Below are positions 1 through 10,863 of a DNA stretch of 64,000 bases, one piece after another. Below the pieces are notes generated by a model. It saw only the letters and a list, made by a program, of their open reading frames with translations. It ran no database searches and was not told where the DNA came from. Position 1 is the first letter of the stretch; each line of letters begins with the position of its first letter. Origin of the DNA: Fulvia fulva (lineage: Eukaryota > Ascomycota > Dothideomycetes > Mycosphaerellales > Mycosphaerellaceae); NCBI RefSeq assembly GCF_020509005.1, contig NC_063022.1, positions 2,046,001-2,110,000 of the forward strand, written 5' to 3'. The position numbers and the translations under genes are program-made.

Positions 1-1731
1 TTGAACAAGCCAACGGGTATCGCAGCTCGCGGCGACGCCACCATCGAGTTGGATCTCGCGGGACGAACGCAGGGCAAACGGCAGGCGTTCGGCACCGCCA
101 GATGTACTGCAGTGGTGTGTATGTAAGTATCGGTTGACGCATGTGTCCATGTAGTTGATGCCGTGTGGTTGCTGCTGTGTGGTTCATGGTTGATTCATGG
201 ACCATGTTCGCGGGGAAGGGAGCATGCAATGCGAGGCGGAATGTAAGCTGCGGAGGGTTGAGTATGCACGTGGTATGTATTTGCAATCGATGAAGGGCCC
301 GAGGCCTGTCCTTAGCCAATTGATTGCGGAAATAGATGCTGGTGGTGGTCATCATTGGGTGGCGGCTTTGTTGTTGCTTTTGGTGCTCCTAGACAATTGC
401 CGTGGACCGTGGTCGGCAATGAATGTCCTGGTCACCTCGAACTTGAGACATGTCAGTAGCATTGCGATGTCGCTCGTGAAGTGGTGTTTCCACGCCTTCG
501 ACATTTGAACAATGCAAGTCCATCTTGCTTGTCACTGTACCGTGTCGACCATCTTCGATCAGGTCGGTCGTCGAAGTCGAAGGCAGGTGGTGTTTGCAGC
601 GGCGTTGGGCGTGAGTGCAGCAGCAGCAACAGGAAAAGGACATGGACATTAGACTACATACAGTAGCACTCTTCCCAGCAACACGGCACCCGCCTCGTCT
701 CCTAAGGTGCGGAGTGCATGGGCTCGCGGTTCATGTTACATGTATGCAAGTAGGCTAGAACTTAGAAGGTCAGGAGACGAGCCGACAGGCAGGACAGCTT
801 GCCAGGCATGCTTCGATGGGTGTTGGGCTGCAATCTCGTGATGTGCAGACGAGGTGGAGGAGGATAGTCTTATAGGCGGGTTGGGCATTCACGTTGTAGG
901 GCGACGACTACGAGTGACGAGTTGACAGACTTCGTCGAGCCGCAGACGCAGGTCGTTTCGTCTTGCGCTATCTAAGAGCTCTAGCGTAACAGGCCTCGTA
1001 GCCGCCACCATGCCTCTGGGGTCCGCGGCGGCAAAGTCTGTCCTCCGTCTGTGCGATGCCGACGACGGCACATGCATATCCTGGGTCCAGCGCTGGCCCG
1101 GTTGGGTACCCTCGCAGTCATCAGTCATCATCATTCACAGCTCTGGGCGATGCATTCGCTGCCCGTCCTGCGAACGTTGCGCAACACGCGGATCACGACC
1201 GGGATCACTCTGCACTCTGCCTTGCCGACACCGTTTCTCATCAATCTTATTTACGGCCTACCAGTTACCACGACTCTGTCAACGACCCGCACGTGTAGAC
1301 GTTGACTTGCGAAGCAGCGACTGCAACACTACATGTAGCCCTGACACTTCTCCCTGCCTGCTGTGGTCATGATAACACCACTGCCTCAAAGCACCAGACT
1401 CCAGAGACACACCTGACGGCCGTCGGCGAATGTGACACGTCCTGCACCTCATAACTGCTCTTGTCCGCCTCGCTGCCGCGCTTTCTGCACATCATTTTAT
1501 CCTGCAGGTACATCCTGACTTCTCCTCTGGACTGGCCTCGGTCAGTCGAACGACTACCTATTGCTCCCTCCCGCCTCCCGCTCGTGCTTTCCAACCATTG
1601 CAACACACCACAAGCACTGGAGTCGGCTTACCATTCGACATTCGACTGTCCAACGATCAGTTGTTGCTAGCTGCTCCTACATCGTACCCTCCGGCCAACA
1701 CGGCATTGCCGCCTGAACCACCATCCCAACA
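1..1731. other. region without a recognised gene; leader of the Ras gene
   Basis: I recognise no gene here. Short open frames exist on both strands but none resembles a known family. Positions 1-120 are GC-rich and open in more than one frame, so they could be the end of a gene lying to the left; this is not supported further. The last few hundred bases are probably promoter and 5' leader of the Ras-type gene at 1732. A Kozak-like context occurs at about 1003-1012, but the frame it opens has no recognisable product. Confidence 0.4.
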
Positions 1732-2538
1732 ATGGGCGACGCACACAAGATCTCGATCACAGTATGCGGCGACGGTGGCTGCGGCAAGTCGTCCATCACA
1801 CTGCGTCTGGTCCGTAGCCAATGGACGCATGAGTACGCAAACCCGTCATCCTGGTATACACTGCCTAAGACTAATGCCTCTCTGCAGATACGACCCCACC
1901 ATCGAAGACTCCTACTCCGTGACGCGAACGATCGATGGCACGACCTACCAGCTGAACCTAACGGACACTGCTGGACAAGAAGAGTATCGTGGGCTATGGT
2001 CTTCGTCGAATCTCACCTCAGATGCCTTCCTCTTGGTGTACGACATCACGCAGCAAAGCTCCCTCCAAGCGCTCGACTACTTCAACCAGCTCATCGATAT
2101 GGAGAAAGAGAATCGCGTAGAGCGCGGGGCTGTGCTACCCGTTTGTATCGTTGCAGGGAACAAATGCGACTTGCAAGGCATAAGGCAGGTTCCTGCGAGA
2201 GAAGGTCTCGACTGGGCAAGAGGTCTTGGTTACGGATTCATGGAGACTAGTGCAAGGGAAATGGTCAACATTGAAGAAACATTTGCTCGTATGTGTCTAT
2301 TCACGTTGCTATGCTGAGCGATTATGCTAACTTCATCGCAGTTTTGGTCCGACGTGTTGTCCAAGCACGAAAAGCTCATTCAGAAGGCGTCATGAATCTG
2401 CCCAATTCGACTGCTCGAACGCGACCCTTGGAGCCCATCCCATTGCTCAGTGAGAAGGCACTTCCTCCTGATCCGAAATGGGACGAGCACGAGCAAATGC
2501 CCAGAGAACGCTGGTGGCACAAGCTCAAGTGCTGGTGA
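1732..2538 (+). CDS. Ras-family small GTPase without a CAAX box
   Basis: Small monomeric GTPase acting as a GTP/GDP switch. Exons 1732-1832, 1888-2288 and 2342-2538 join in frame to 232 aa; both introns are GT-AG (1833-1887 and 2289-2341). The G1 P-loop GDGGCGKS is at about residues 13-20. The first splice restores the switch I sequence YDPTIEDSY. G3 is DTAGQEEY, G4 is NKCD and G5 is ETSA, so all nucleotide-binding motifs are present. The switch regions are Ras/Rap-like rather than Rho- or Rab-like. The C-terminus is proline-rich and ends KLKCW, with one Cys two residues from the end and no CAAX motif, so standard farnesylation is not expected. A further 3' intron that would supply a CAAX tail cannot be excluded. 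The start is the only ATG giving a complete P-loop. Confidence 0.88.
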
Positions 2539-3587
2539 GCGATGCTGGTCAACGCGGATCGCATGCTGAAGCAAAGCATCCTCCGCAACGGCGACTCACA
2601 CACTCCACTGCAAGCTCGAAACCCATGAGCCGGCGCGGATATGCGCAGCCAACCTCGAGGACACCATTCCACCACCTTGCCTCCCTACCTACGAACCATG
2701 AGATGTGCATCGCCGACCGACATACTCACGCCCGGCTTCCTTGCGACAGGTTCGTTACGGACTTGCCAAACTCCAATCTACAACACGGCACTACCCGCCT
2801 CCATGACCGCACCGACATGGATCCCAACAAGGATAACACGAATGATTTCCCACTAATCTACCAGGATCCCGGCCTGATCTGCCAACGGACTTTTTCCCCT
2901 TTGATGATACCCCGGACATACTAGACCTGCTCGAAATTTCCGCCACACACCGGGTTGTGGCTATATGTGCACGCGCTTCAGCGACATCTTTGTGATCTTT
3001 CTGGAGCTGTAATTGATGAGCTGAATGGCATGCGCAGTTCGATACCCATGTATTGCTATATACCCCATGATATGATGAACAAATGTAATTATACGAAGAT
3101 TGACAAAGATGACTGCGGTTGAGAGACAGTCCATCAAACCGACCTCGAGGATGGCATCTTCGTGAGCTTGATTAATGCGACGAAGCTCCTAGCGTCACAG
3201 CATTCTTCAAGCTACGGTATGTGTTGAATCGACACGTCGCAGGCGGAATACATTGTACAGCGTCTTCGTGCGTTGGAGTCACATTCACTAAAGGCGCGGA
3301 CCGATGATCCCAGTAAACTCCAGGATCGTAGCAAATCGGTCAAAGTCCACGAAGCGGAAGCTAAGGCCACTTGTGATTCCAACGCACGAAGACGCTGTAC
3401 ATATGCAAGGCCCTCACGAACGAGTTGAGTAAAAGACGCTCGTCTCGCTCCCCTTCACTAATCATTCACAGGCGTAATATCAATCTCGACCAACGTTTTG
3501 TTACGGGATCATCCTTTAACCCATGCTAATGTGAAGCACACTATCGAAACCACCACCTGTCTTTCTCGAAACCTACAGGGTGTCAAC
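2539..3587. other. intergenic region after the Ras gene
   Basis: No gene is recognised. Frames at 2478-2924 and 2641-2856 overlap the Ras 3' end and look like shadows. The only structure is the inverted repeat at 3254-3401. The last 8 bases (3580-3587) are the left target duplication of the hAT-type element. Confidence 0.5.
3254..3401. repeat. 148-bp inverted-repeat unit with 30-bp arms
   Basis: The arms 3254-3283 and 3372-3401 are reverse complements with one mismatch, a C/T transition. They begin TGTACAGCGTCTTCG and enclose 88 bp. The interior carries a partial second pairing (GACCGATGATCC near 3300 against GGATCGTAGCAAATCGGTC near 3330-3350), so the whole unit could fold into one long hairpin. 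It may be a miniature foldback element or the ends of a decayed element. No coding potential or target duplication was recognised. Confidence 0.6.
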
Positions 3588-4417
3588 CAGGGCTGAGCCA
3601 TGCGATTTTGCGACTATTGCGAATATCGATATTCACTCGCAATATGCGTGCGAATATCGCTATTCGCACACACCGGATTTGGCCGGTCAGGACCCGGACC
3701 GGTGTAGGGCCCATATAAACCTGTCTAAGGAGTCGAAATAGGGCATGTCGCTGCTGCTATCGCTGCTGCTATTATATAGATTGTTGCGTTAGTAAATAAA
3801 TCTATAGCTCCGGCTACGCTATAGTGCCGCTTTCTACGTTAATGTCGTCCTATGTGATTCCAATCTTAGCTAAGGACTCTTCTATATCGTTAAAGGCTAC
3901 CTTAAGGTATTGTTCTTTAAGCTGCTACTTATTAGTATCTATCGCCTTATTACTACTCTCGATAGCGTATCTCTTCCGCTTCTTTCTAAGGTAGTCCTTA
4001 TACTCCTTTAGGTAGACGACCTGTCGAGCCTTATCCTTTACCTAGTTACGACCGTAATAGCGACACGCGACGCGTAGCTTCTTTAACTCGCTAGCGACGG
4101 GCTTGAAATAGCGATAGATAGTACGGTTACTATACGGTGCTATATTACGGAAAGAGGTGGAAGGAAGAGGTAGAAGGCGATAGTAAGGTGTTAGAGCGAC
4201 ACCTATAGCAGCAACGTAGATTGGAAGAACAACACCTCGAAGAGGCCTTAATATAGTCTATATCGACGACACGGGCGAATACAAGCAATATTCGGAGGTG
4301 CGACTGTCGACATGCGATTATGCGAGCGATCCCTATAGTAAGTAGCTGGCATGCTTGGCATCGCACGCGCGAATATGCGTGCGAATATCAATATTCGCAC
4401 GCACCGGATCAGCCCTG
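3588..4417. mobile_element. 830-bp hAT-type DNA transposon, probably non-autonomous
   Basis: The element starts CAGGGCTGAG and ends in the inverted CAGCCCTG, flanked on both sides by the perfect 8-bp duplication GTGTCAAC (3580-3587 and 4418-4425). An 8-bp duplication with CAGGG-type ends is diagnostic of the hAT superfamily. Near each end are clustered sub-terminal GCGAATAT-type motifs in both orientations, as expected for transposase-binding sites. The interior minus strand at about 3850-4115 retains a coding-like frame rich in Lys, Arg and Tyr, broken by stops of RIP type. At 830 bp it is too short for a full hAT transposase, so I infer a deletion derivative or MITE. Confidence 0.85.
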
Positions 4418-4425
4418 GTGTCAAC

Positions 4426-5046
4426 TGCATACGTGGATAGTGTCAGTAGTGGCGTTGATCGCTGGAGTTGTCTCATTCGCTAAAATCCAACGGAAACCCC
4501 CTTCTTTCGCCCATTCTGTTCTGCCGACTGACTATACAGTGAGTTAGCACTATCCACACCAGCACGAAACACCCTGTATCTCTTGGCTCCTGAAAGCGGC
4601 AAGCAACGGCCACTGTCAGGACCCCGGCACTTTCCATCTGCCAACGTTTTGCCCGAAACCGCACGCGAGACAGCTTCCTTGTGAATACGAAGTCTAACAA
4701 GATAGGGCTTCCTTTTCGTGTGCAGTCCAGACAGGCAGCTCCTTCATTGGGTGTTTGAGATAGGCTTGAAAGTGCTTGTTTGTCTTGCAACGACGACTTC
4801 ACTTGATGGGCTCAGGGTAGGTGATTGGTACGAGACGCGACCATAACCAATCTCACTTCCCGAGATGGGCGCTTCACGTGTCAGTGGCCGTTTGAAGTGT
4901 GTGGGTGTTTGACAGCGGCCACATGCGCGGATCCACTTCTTGACTTGTGCAGTCGCTGCACTTAAGTCAATCCTTCGCCACGAAGTTGCTCATACAACAC
5001 GACACTCTCTTCAGGCACGACGCCATACCACATTCGTTACACCAGC
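4426..5046. other. intergenic region upstream of the chitinase
   Basis: No gene is recognised. The proximal part (about 4950-5046) is probably the chitinase promoter and leader. I do not see a convincing TATA box or known operator. Confidence 0.4.
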
Positions 5047-6439
5047 ATGATGTACAAACCACTCCTTAGCGTGTTACTCTTCCTCTCGGCCTTTGGCGCT
5101 GCCTCACAGCCTCGACATGCGCACCTACACAACAAAGTCGGCGCACGCAGCTTGGAGTTGGCTCGTGATGGCGGAAAGGCAGTACACCAGGGCTTCAAGA
5201 CCGTTGGATATTACGTGAAGTATTACCACGCCGGAACACTAATATCGACCTCCACATACTGACAACGACTACAGCTGGGCCATCTACGGCCGCAACTGGC
5301 CACCAGCCAACATCCAAGCAACAGACCTAACACACCTTCTCTACGCCTTCGCCGGCATCAACAACAAAACCGGCGCCATCTACCTCGCCGACGAATTCGC
5401 CGACATCCAGAAGGCCTACCCCGGCGACGACACTAACGCCACCGGTACCAACATGTACGGCAACCTCAAGCAAATCTACAACCTCAAGAAGACTCACCGA
5501 AACATGAAAACCATCCTCTCAATCGGCGGCTGGAACATCCGCACCTACTTCGCTCCAGCCCTCGCAGACGCCACAGGCCGCGCGACATTTGCAAAGACCA
5601 GTGTCCGCATGCTGGCGGATCTGGGCTTTGATGGCTTGGACATTGATTGGGAGTATCCCAACTCGACGAAAGAAGCGGCCGATCTGGTCGATACCTGTCG
5701 TCTCTTCCGCGAGGAACTGGATGCCTACTCCCTCAACGCCACAGGCGGCCAGTACCATTTCCTGCTGACATTGGCGGTCCCTGCTGGCCCGGATCACTTC
5801 AAGTTCTTTGATGTGCCGGGGTTGGCGCCGTATGTGGATTTCATTAATCTCATGGGGTATGATTTCCAGGGATCCTTCTCGAATTATAGTGGACATAATG
5901 CGAATATGTACAAGTCGCAAACAAACCCTCGATCGACGGATTTTGACGCGCAGACGGCGATTGACTACTACATCAACTCGGGATGGCCGAGAGAGAAGTT
6001 CAACCTCGGGATGCCGCTCTACGGCCGGTCTTTCGCCAACACATCCGGTCCAGGAACCAACTTCACAGCCGCCACGGACGGAAGCTGGGAGAACGGTGCA
6101 TGGGACTACAAGGTCCTGCCCCTCAACGGCTCCCTCGTCAGCCCCGTCTACCACGACGACAAAATCGTCGCATCCTGGTGCTACAACAACGCTACCCGCT
6201 ACATGGTCTCCTACGACGACCCTGCCATTGCGAAGACAAAGGCGCAGTACATCAACGCACATAAGCTTGGCGGTGCTATGTGGTGGGAAACTTCCGGTGA
6301 TCGTCCCCTCAATGACTCGAGAAGTCTTATCAGGACGGTTAAGGAGGAGTTCGATCAGTGCGGTGGGCTGGAGCAGTGTGAGAATTGGTTGCAGTTTCCG
6401 CAGAGTAAGTATGAGAATTTGAGGGCGGGGATGCTGTAG
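5047..6439 (+). CDS. secreted GH18 chitinase (fungal class V type)
   Basis: Endo- or exo-chitinase hydrolysing beta-1,4-GlcNAc polymers, probably secreted. Exons 5047-5219 and 5275-6439 give 445 aa. The intron starts GTATTA and ends CTACAG, and joins V-N-W to restore the family start GYYVNWAIYGRNW. Residues 1-20 are a hydrophobic signal peptide, followed by a short linker. The substrate strand SIGGW and the catalytic FDGLDIDWEYP (DxxDxDxE; Asp177, Asp180, Asp182 and acid Glu184) are intact. The late barrel motif GGAMWWE is also present. Several N-x-S/T sequons fit a glycosylated secreted protein. No carbohydrate-binding module or GPI tail is visible, so it is a single-domain enzyme. A second ATG lies one codon downstream of the chosen start. 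Role in wall remodelling or scavenging is inference. Confidence 0.93.
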
Positions 6440-7308
6440 GGGGAAGGTGGTGATGGAGTGAGAGGTTGGTTGGGGTGAGGTGTGAGGTGGAGAGAGGCTT
6501 GGTAGTGGTCTAGGAGTGGTGGGCTCTGTTGTTCTAAGCACTGGTTGGAATTGGGTGCGGCTTGGCGATAGGGCAGAGTGCGGAAGTAATTCGACAGCTG
6601 AAAGCAGTAGGACTGCAGTACCTCTTCCCAGGTGGGCTTTCTATCGTCCGATGAATGGTCATACTTACATGTATCCTTTGCAAATGATGCCTGAGATCGT
6701 CAGGCATTACTTGTACCGCATTCGCGATTCCTACAATTTACACATCCGAAGGGTGAAATAACGAACCATTCTTTCGTAGCCACACGGCAGATCCCGGCTT
6801 CCCTCATGCAAGCGCTGATCGGCAGGATTTGACAAGACTGCGGAGGACAGCTGCATGAGCTGCACACCTGCCTTCCTCTTCAAGAAGTGGGGCAGAATCT
6901 TGGCCATGTGGTTGAGCTTGTGCGCCGACAGGATTCACACCTATGAGAAGGAAGGAAGCTCTTGGCAGCCAGAAAACGGGTCGAAAACGCACACCTGTCG
7001 GGCTCCGACGATGAACGTGGGAAGACCACACACCGGGGGCATGCTCTGCAATGTTTGCTGCTCAGTAACGCGTTACCGGTGGGAAGTCTCGACGCCTGTG
7101 TCGTTGCCTGGTCTGGTATTGATGAGCCTGAACTTTGTCGTTCAGCTCCAAGATCTTGCTGGAAGGGATCTGCGACAAGCTTCGCTAAATGTCTTGACTG
7201 TGACTTCTGTTAATAACAAGGGAGGGGATGTTCTGATCCCCTTGCTTGTTGTTACGATGTGCACAACAAGCAACGTTGGGTGGCGCAATTCCATTCTGCA
7301 CGCAAGTC
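6440..7308. other. intergenic region after the chitinase
   Basis: No gene is recognised. Frames at 6855-7316 and 6962-7213 overlap one another and have no family resemblance. The end of the region is the leader of the gene at 7309. Confidence 0.4.
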
Positions 7309-7865
7309 ATGTCTGATCCTTCGTTGAGTCTCTTGATGCCGGCATATCAGCGTTCTTTGCAGTCGAAGCAGTCGGAGCAGTCGAAGGACGGGACGATAGT
7401 TTTTGAGCAATCGCAGACTGCACTTCGAATGGAGAAGAATTCGCGTGCCGTCATAGATTCCATCAACAGTCGATGCTACAGCGCGGCAACATCACTGGTT
7501 GCGACCACTTACCGTAGCGATATCGATGATCTGTCGAAAACGAAGTCATATTCCGACAGCAAGAAACAGTTTCAGCAGATCTCGCAGAAGCACCCTGAGT
7601 ATCATGTCGAGGTTGTCAATGTCTCAGCCGACGTCGACGAGGAATCAGGGTATGCTATAGGTGAGTGTTGCGTGAAGTGGAGCAATGTAGCAAGCGCTGA
7701 TCTGTACGAGTGTATTGCCTTCTTTCAGTGACAGGACGACCAGCCAATGTCCGTCGACAGTCCGTCAGCGTTGTGGAGTGGATGCGTAGAGATGGTCAAT
7801 GGCAATACTACAACGCCACTGTTGTGAGAGGCCAGGATGGACCAGACGTTGTCTGGCATCAATGA
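7309..7865 (+). CDS. small NTF2/SnoaL-like domain protein
   Basis: Exons 7309-7660 and 7729-7865 (intron GTGAGT...TTTCAG) give 162 aa. The C-terminal two thirds have the spacing of NTF2/SnoaL-like folds: a helical start, HPEYHVEVVNVSADVDE, a run with Arg residues, then VEWMRRDGQWQYYN and an RG turn. That assignment is by pattern and not certain; the reaction or ligand is unknown. No signal peptide is present, so a cytosolic protein is expected. The start was chosen as the ATG of MSDPSL; the frame stays open 63 nt upstream to another ATG at 7246. A decayed paralogue lies at 32546-33045, on the other side of the transposon island, with the same intron before the second half. Confidence 0.65.
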
Positions 7866-8676
7866 AGTAAAGCCTGAGGATGAAAATCTGGACTGGCCAG
7901 CTGCGCCTGACAGGAAACGGCGTTGAAGACCGGAGACTTCTCAACGCCGCGACAGCAGAGACAGAGAACCCATGAAGCTCGCAGATACTGGGGTACGACG
8001 ACGGACCGGTGGAAGAGCAGGTACTCAACTGGACATCCTTTCGCGCCTGACATGCACTTCACAATCGACCAGGGTCTGTTCGCCGAGCTGACCAGAGAGA
8101 AGCGGACTGCTCACAGGAGCGACCGACCAGTGAACTGTGTCGGTGAAATCGCGATGGCATAGCCATCGAAGCGACATCGAAGCGCAGCCTCCGGACGACG
8201 AACGAGGTCTCGAAACAGTGCCCAGGAGGGATACGAATGGCTCGCGTGTGGTGTGGAAGTAGAGATGTTGCTACAGTAGACAGAGTGCGTCCTCGAAGCC
8301 GAGTTGCAATACTCTATCAATGTACACCAGCAAGCAGCAGGCGTGTGGTGGAAGCGTGCAATACATTAACGCGAGTCATGACCAGTGGTGACGAACCAGT
8401 GTACCTACATGTATTGACACCGAGGAGTGTCAAGCAGGCTGGCTGCAGTCGTCTGTCAATGGGATTATCTACATGTATCTTACAGCGACTCCAGAGCTGC
8501 CGATCGCTGTGCGAGCAGATTCGTAAAGTTCTATCACATCCGTCAGTAACCTTATTACCATCTGCGCACAGTCCAAAAGATCTGATCAGAGAGGTGTATC
8601 GCGGCCTGTATCGTTGCACCAACGTTCTAGAAAATCACCTTCCAACTGGCTGCGGGAGGCGCGGGAGGCTCCGGGA
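7866..8676. other. region without a recognised gene, left edge of the island
   Basis: The frames at 7923-8162 and 8237-8692 have no recognisable product. Base composition is still host-like. The TA at 8677-8678 and the inverted repeat that follows mark the edge of the transposon island. Confidence 0.4.
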
Positions 8677-9035
8677 TAGAACGCTAGCATAAACACCTGG
8701 TGCACTCGGCTTTCCCGGTCCGCTGAATCGCGAGTTTTCTAAAAAAATTCAGAAAATAAGATATAACTTCGTAGTAAAGCTAGATACGAGGATACAAATT
8801 TCTAGAAATATAGAACTAATATAGATTTATCGATAATTCAAGTTTCGTAATATTAAATACACTATAGTAGGAGTTATAGCTATATATATAAAAGTTTATC
8901 GTAAATTATCGACATCGATAAGCGCTAAGACTTTGCTATTCTTTGCTCTCGGGAAAATAGACTCTTAGTATATAGCATTTTAAGGCACGTATTCGATAAG
9001 GTATATATAGGCGAGCATTTTAGTATATATATTAC

Positions 9036-9269
9036 TATTAAATAGGTACGAGTTACGTAGTAGTAGAAGACGGCGGATTATACGAAAGACGAAGAAGGAC
9101 CTAATAGGATAGCATATATCTATATACAGTATCGCTAGTATTAGTATAGGTAGATACTAGGTGTCCGGATGTTTACTAGCCTATAGGCTAGTAAACCCTA
9201 GTTACGTAATCTAGTTATATAACACACCTACACCTATATACTAGACCTACGGCCTATATGTTCTTAACA
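9036..9269 (-). repeat. copia LTR, 234 bp
   Basis: On the minus strand it starts TGTTAAGAAC and ends in TTTAATA (TTTAACA before RIP). It is the same LTR family as 21597-21830, the fragment 26872-26962 and 62203-62425. Immediately inside lies a purine-rich stretch (minus strand AAGTAGGAG) that suits a polypurine tract. Confidence 0.85.
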
Positions 9270-10664
9270 CTCCTACTTAGGCCACATAGTCTCCTACAAT
9301 CCCTTTACGTAAGCTAGAGCTACCTCACAAAGTTTTAGAACTGCTAGCTATTAAGGGGCTTTATTAACCTATTAGTAGCTATGTCCTTTATATAGCAGTA
9401 GTCTACTACAATCTTCTTCTGCCACTAGAGATGTCTAATATAGTTATATACAACATCAATATGCTTTGACCTTTCATATATATAGGCATCTTTGACAAGT
9501 GTTAAAGCGGCTTGGTTGTCACCTATAAGCTTAACTGGCCTTAGCTCGTCAACAGTGCCCCTGCTTGCCCTTATACTCGGCTAGAAAGAGCTCTTTCCCA
9601 CCAGTTCTAGGCACTCTATTTCCCTAAGGACAGTAGCAAGAAATTGTAACTGCTTTACGGCTACGTTTATAGCTATAAACTTAGCTTCTATTATTAATAT
9701 TATAACAGACTTCTACTTCCTACTTATCTAGGACATAGGTAATCTATAAAGAAACTATACGTATCCTAGAATTGAGACTCTATCCACTTTGTCTATAGCG
9801 TAGTTAGAGTCCGAGTATCCCTAGAGATTGCCCCCTCCCTTTCTATATATAAGACCTAGGTCTAGGTACGACCGTAGGTATCGGGAGAGCTTCTTCAAAG
9901 CCTTTATATACTACTACGAGGGATTAGTAATATATAAGCTAATTCTTCTAAGGGGGAATGCTAAGTCTAGCCTTGTCATTGTCATTAGCTATATCTAGGT
10001 ACTATTATAGCTCTAGTAATCCTATTTGTTGCACCTCTTATCTATAGGAGCCGTAGGTACTAAATGCTCGTAGCTCTCTATAGGTAAGTAGGTTAGCGTA
10101 GCCTTCTCTCTAGCTATGTTCATCTTAGCTAAGTTAGCGTAGACATAGTGTCCTTAATTAAGCTTCAAAGTGCCTTAGGACCTGTCTCTTATAATCCTTA
10201 TTCTAAGGATCTTTGTAGGTTCACTAAGATCTTTAATCTTAAACACTTTTCTAAGCTTAGCCTTAAACTACTGAACATCTAATAGCTTCGGAGCTATAAT
10301 AGGTATGTCATCTATATAGGTAAGGACTATAAGGTCTCTATCCGTATAGATAAGTAGGTATAGATCTACCTAGGACTAGGTAAATCTAATCTTCTCTAGC
10401 TTCGTAATATAGAGCTTGTTCTAGTCTCTAGCTGCTTACTTAAGCCTATAAAGGCTTCGTAGGACCTTAAATACTATGTTTAGAGGTGCTTTAACTCCTA
10501 GGGGTAGGATTATATAGATGTCTTTAAGAAGGCTGCTTTAGGTAAAAGTATTATTCATATCTACTAGGTACATCTCGAGATCTCTCTTATATACTACTAC
10601 TATAAATACTCGGAGAGTATTATGTCTAATAGTAGGTATAAGGGTCTCTTCGAAGTTAACTATT

Positions 10665-10863
10665 ACGGGCGAGAGTACTATAATAGGGTCGGGCAAAGAC
10701 ATATATAGTTACGCGAGCTATCTAAGAGAGCGCGAGAAGCGTAAGAAGATAAAGTCGCGTAAATCGAGCTAGCGGGTACTAGCGGCCGCTAGCGCGGCGG
10801 GCGTACGGCCGACGATACTATATTACGAGACAGTTCGTAAAAGAGGCTATCTCGTAATATTAA
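10665..10863. repeat. about 200-bp insertion in the copia RT gene, possibly a solo LTR
   Basis: The copia RT frame is interrupted between its KARLVIRGF motif (minus strand, about 10880-10920) and the following conserved block. The extra DNA is GC-richer and includes an 11-bp inverted pair (ATATTACGAGA / TCTCGTAATAT, about 10825-10863). Read on the minus strand it begins TATTACGAG and ends near CCCTATTATA, which resembles a RIP-altered TG...CA LTR with a TATA-like region near its far end. No clear target duplication was found, so boundaries are approximate. Confidence 0.4.

Noticed and set aside
5519..6541. 340-codon minus-strand frame opposite the chitinase
   Set aside because: Shadow of a GC-biased GH18 gene; no family resemblance.
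5047..8676. Possible secondary-metabolite or degradative cluster around the chitinase and NTF2-like gene
   Set aside because: No synthase, transporter, regulator or tailoring enzyme is present nearby; SnoaL-like folds alone do not imply a cluster.
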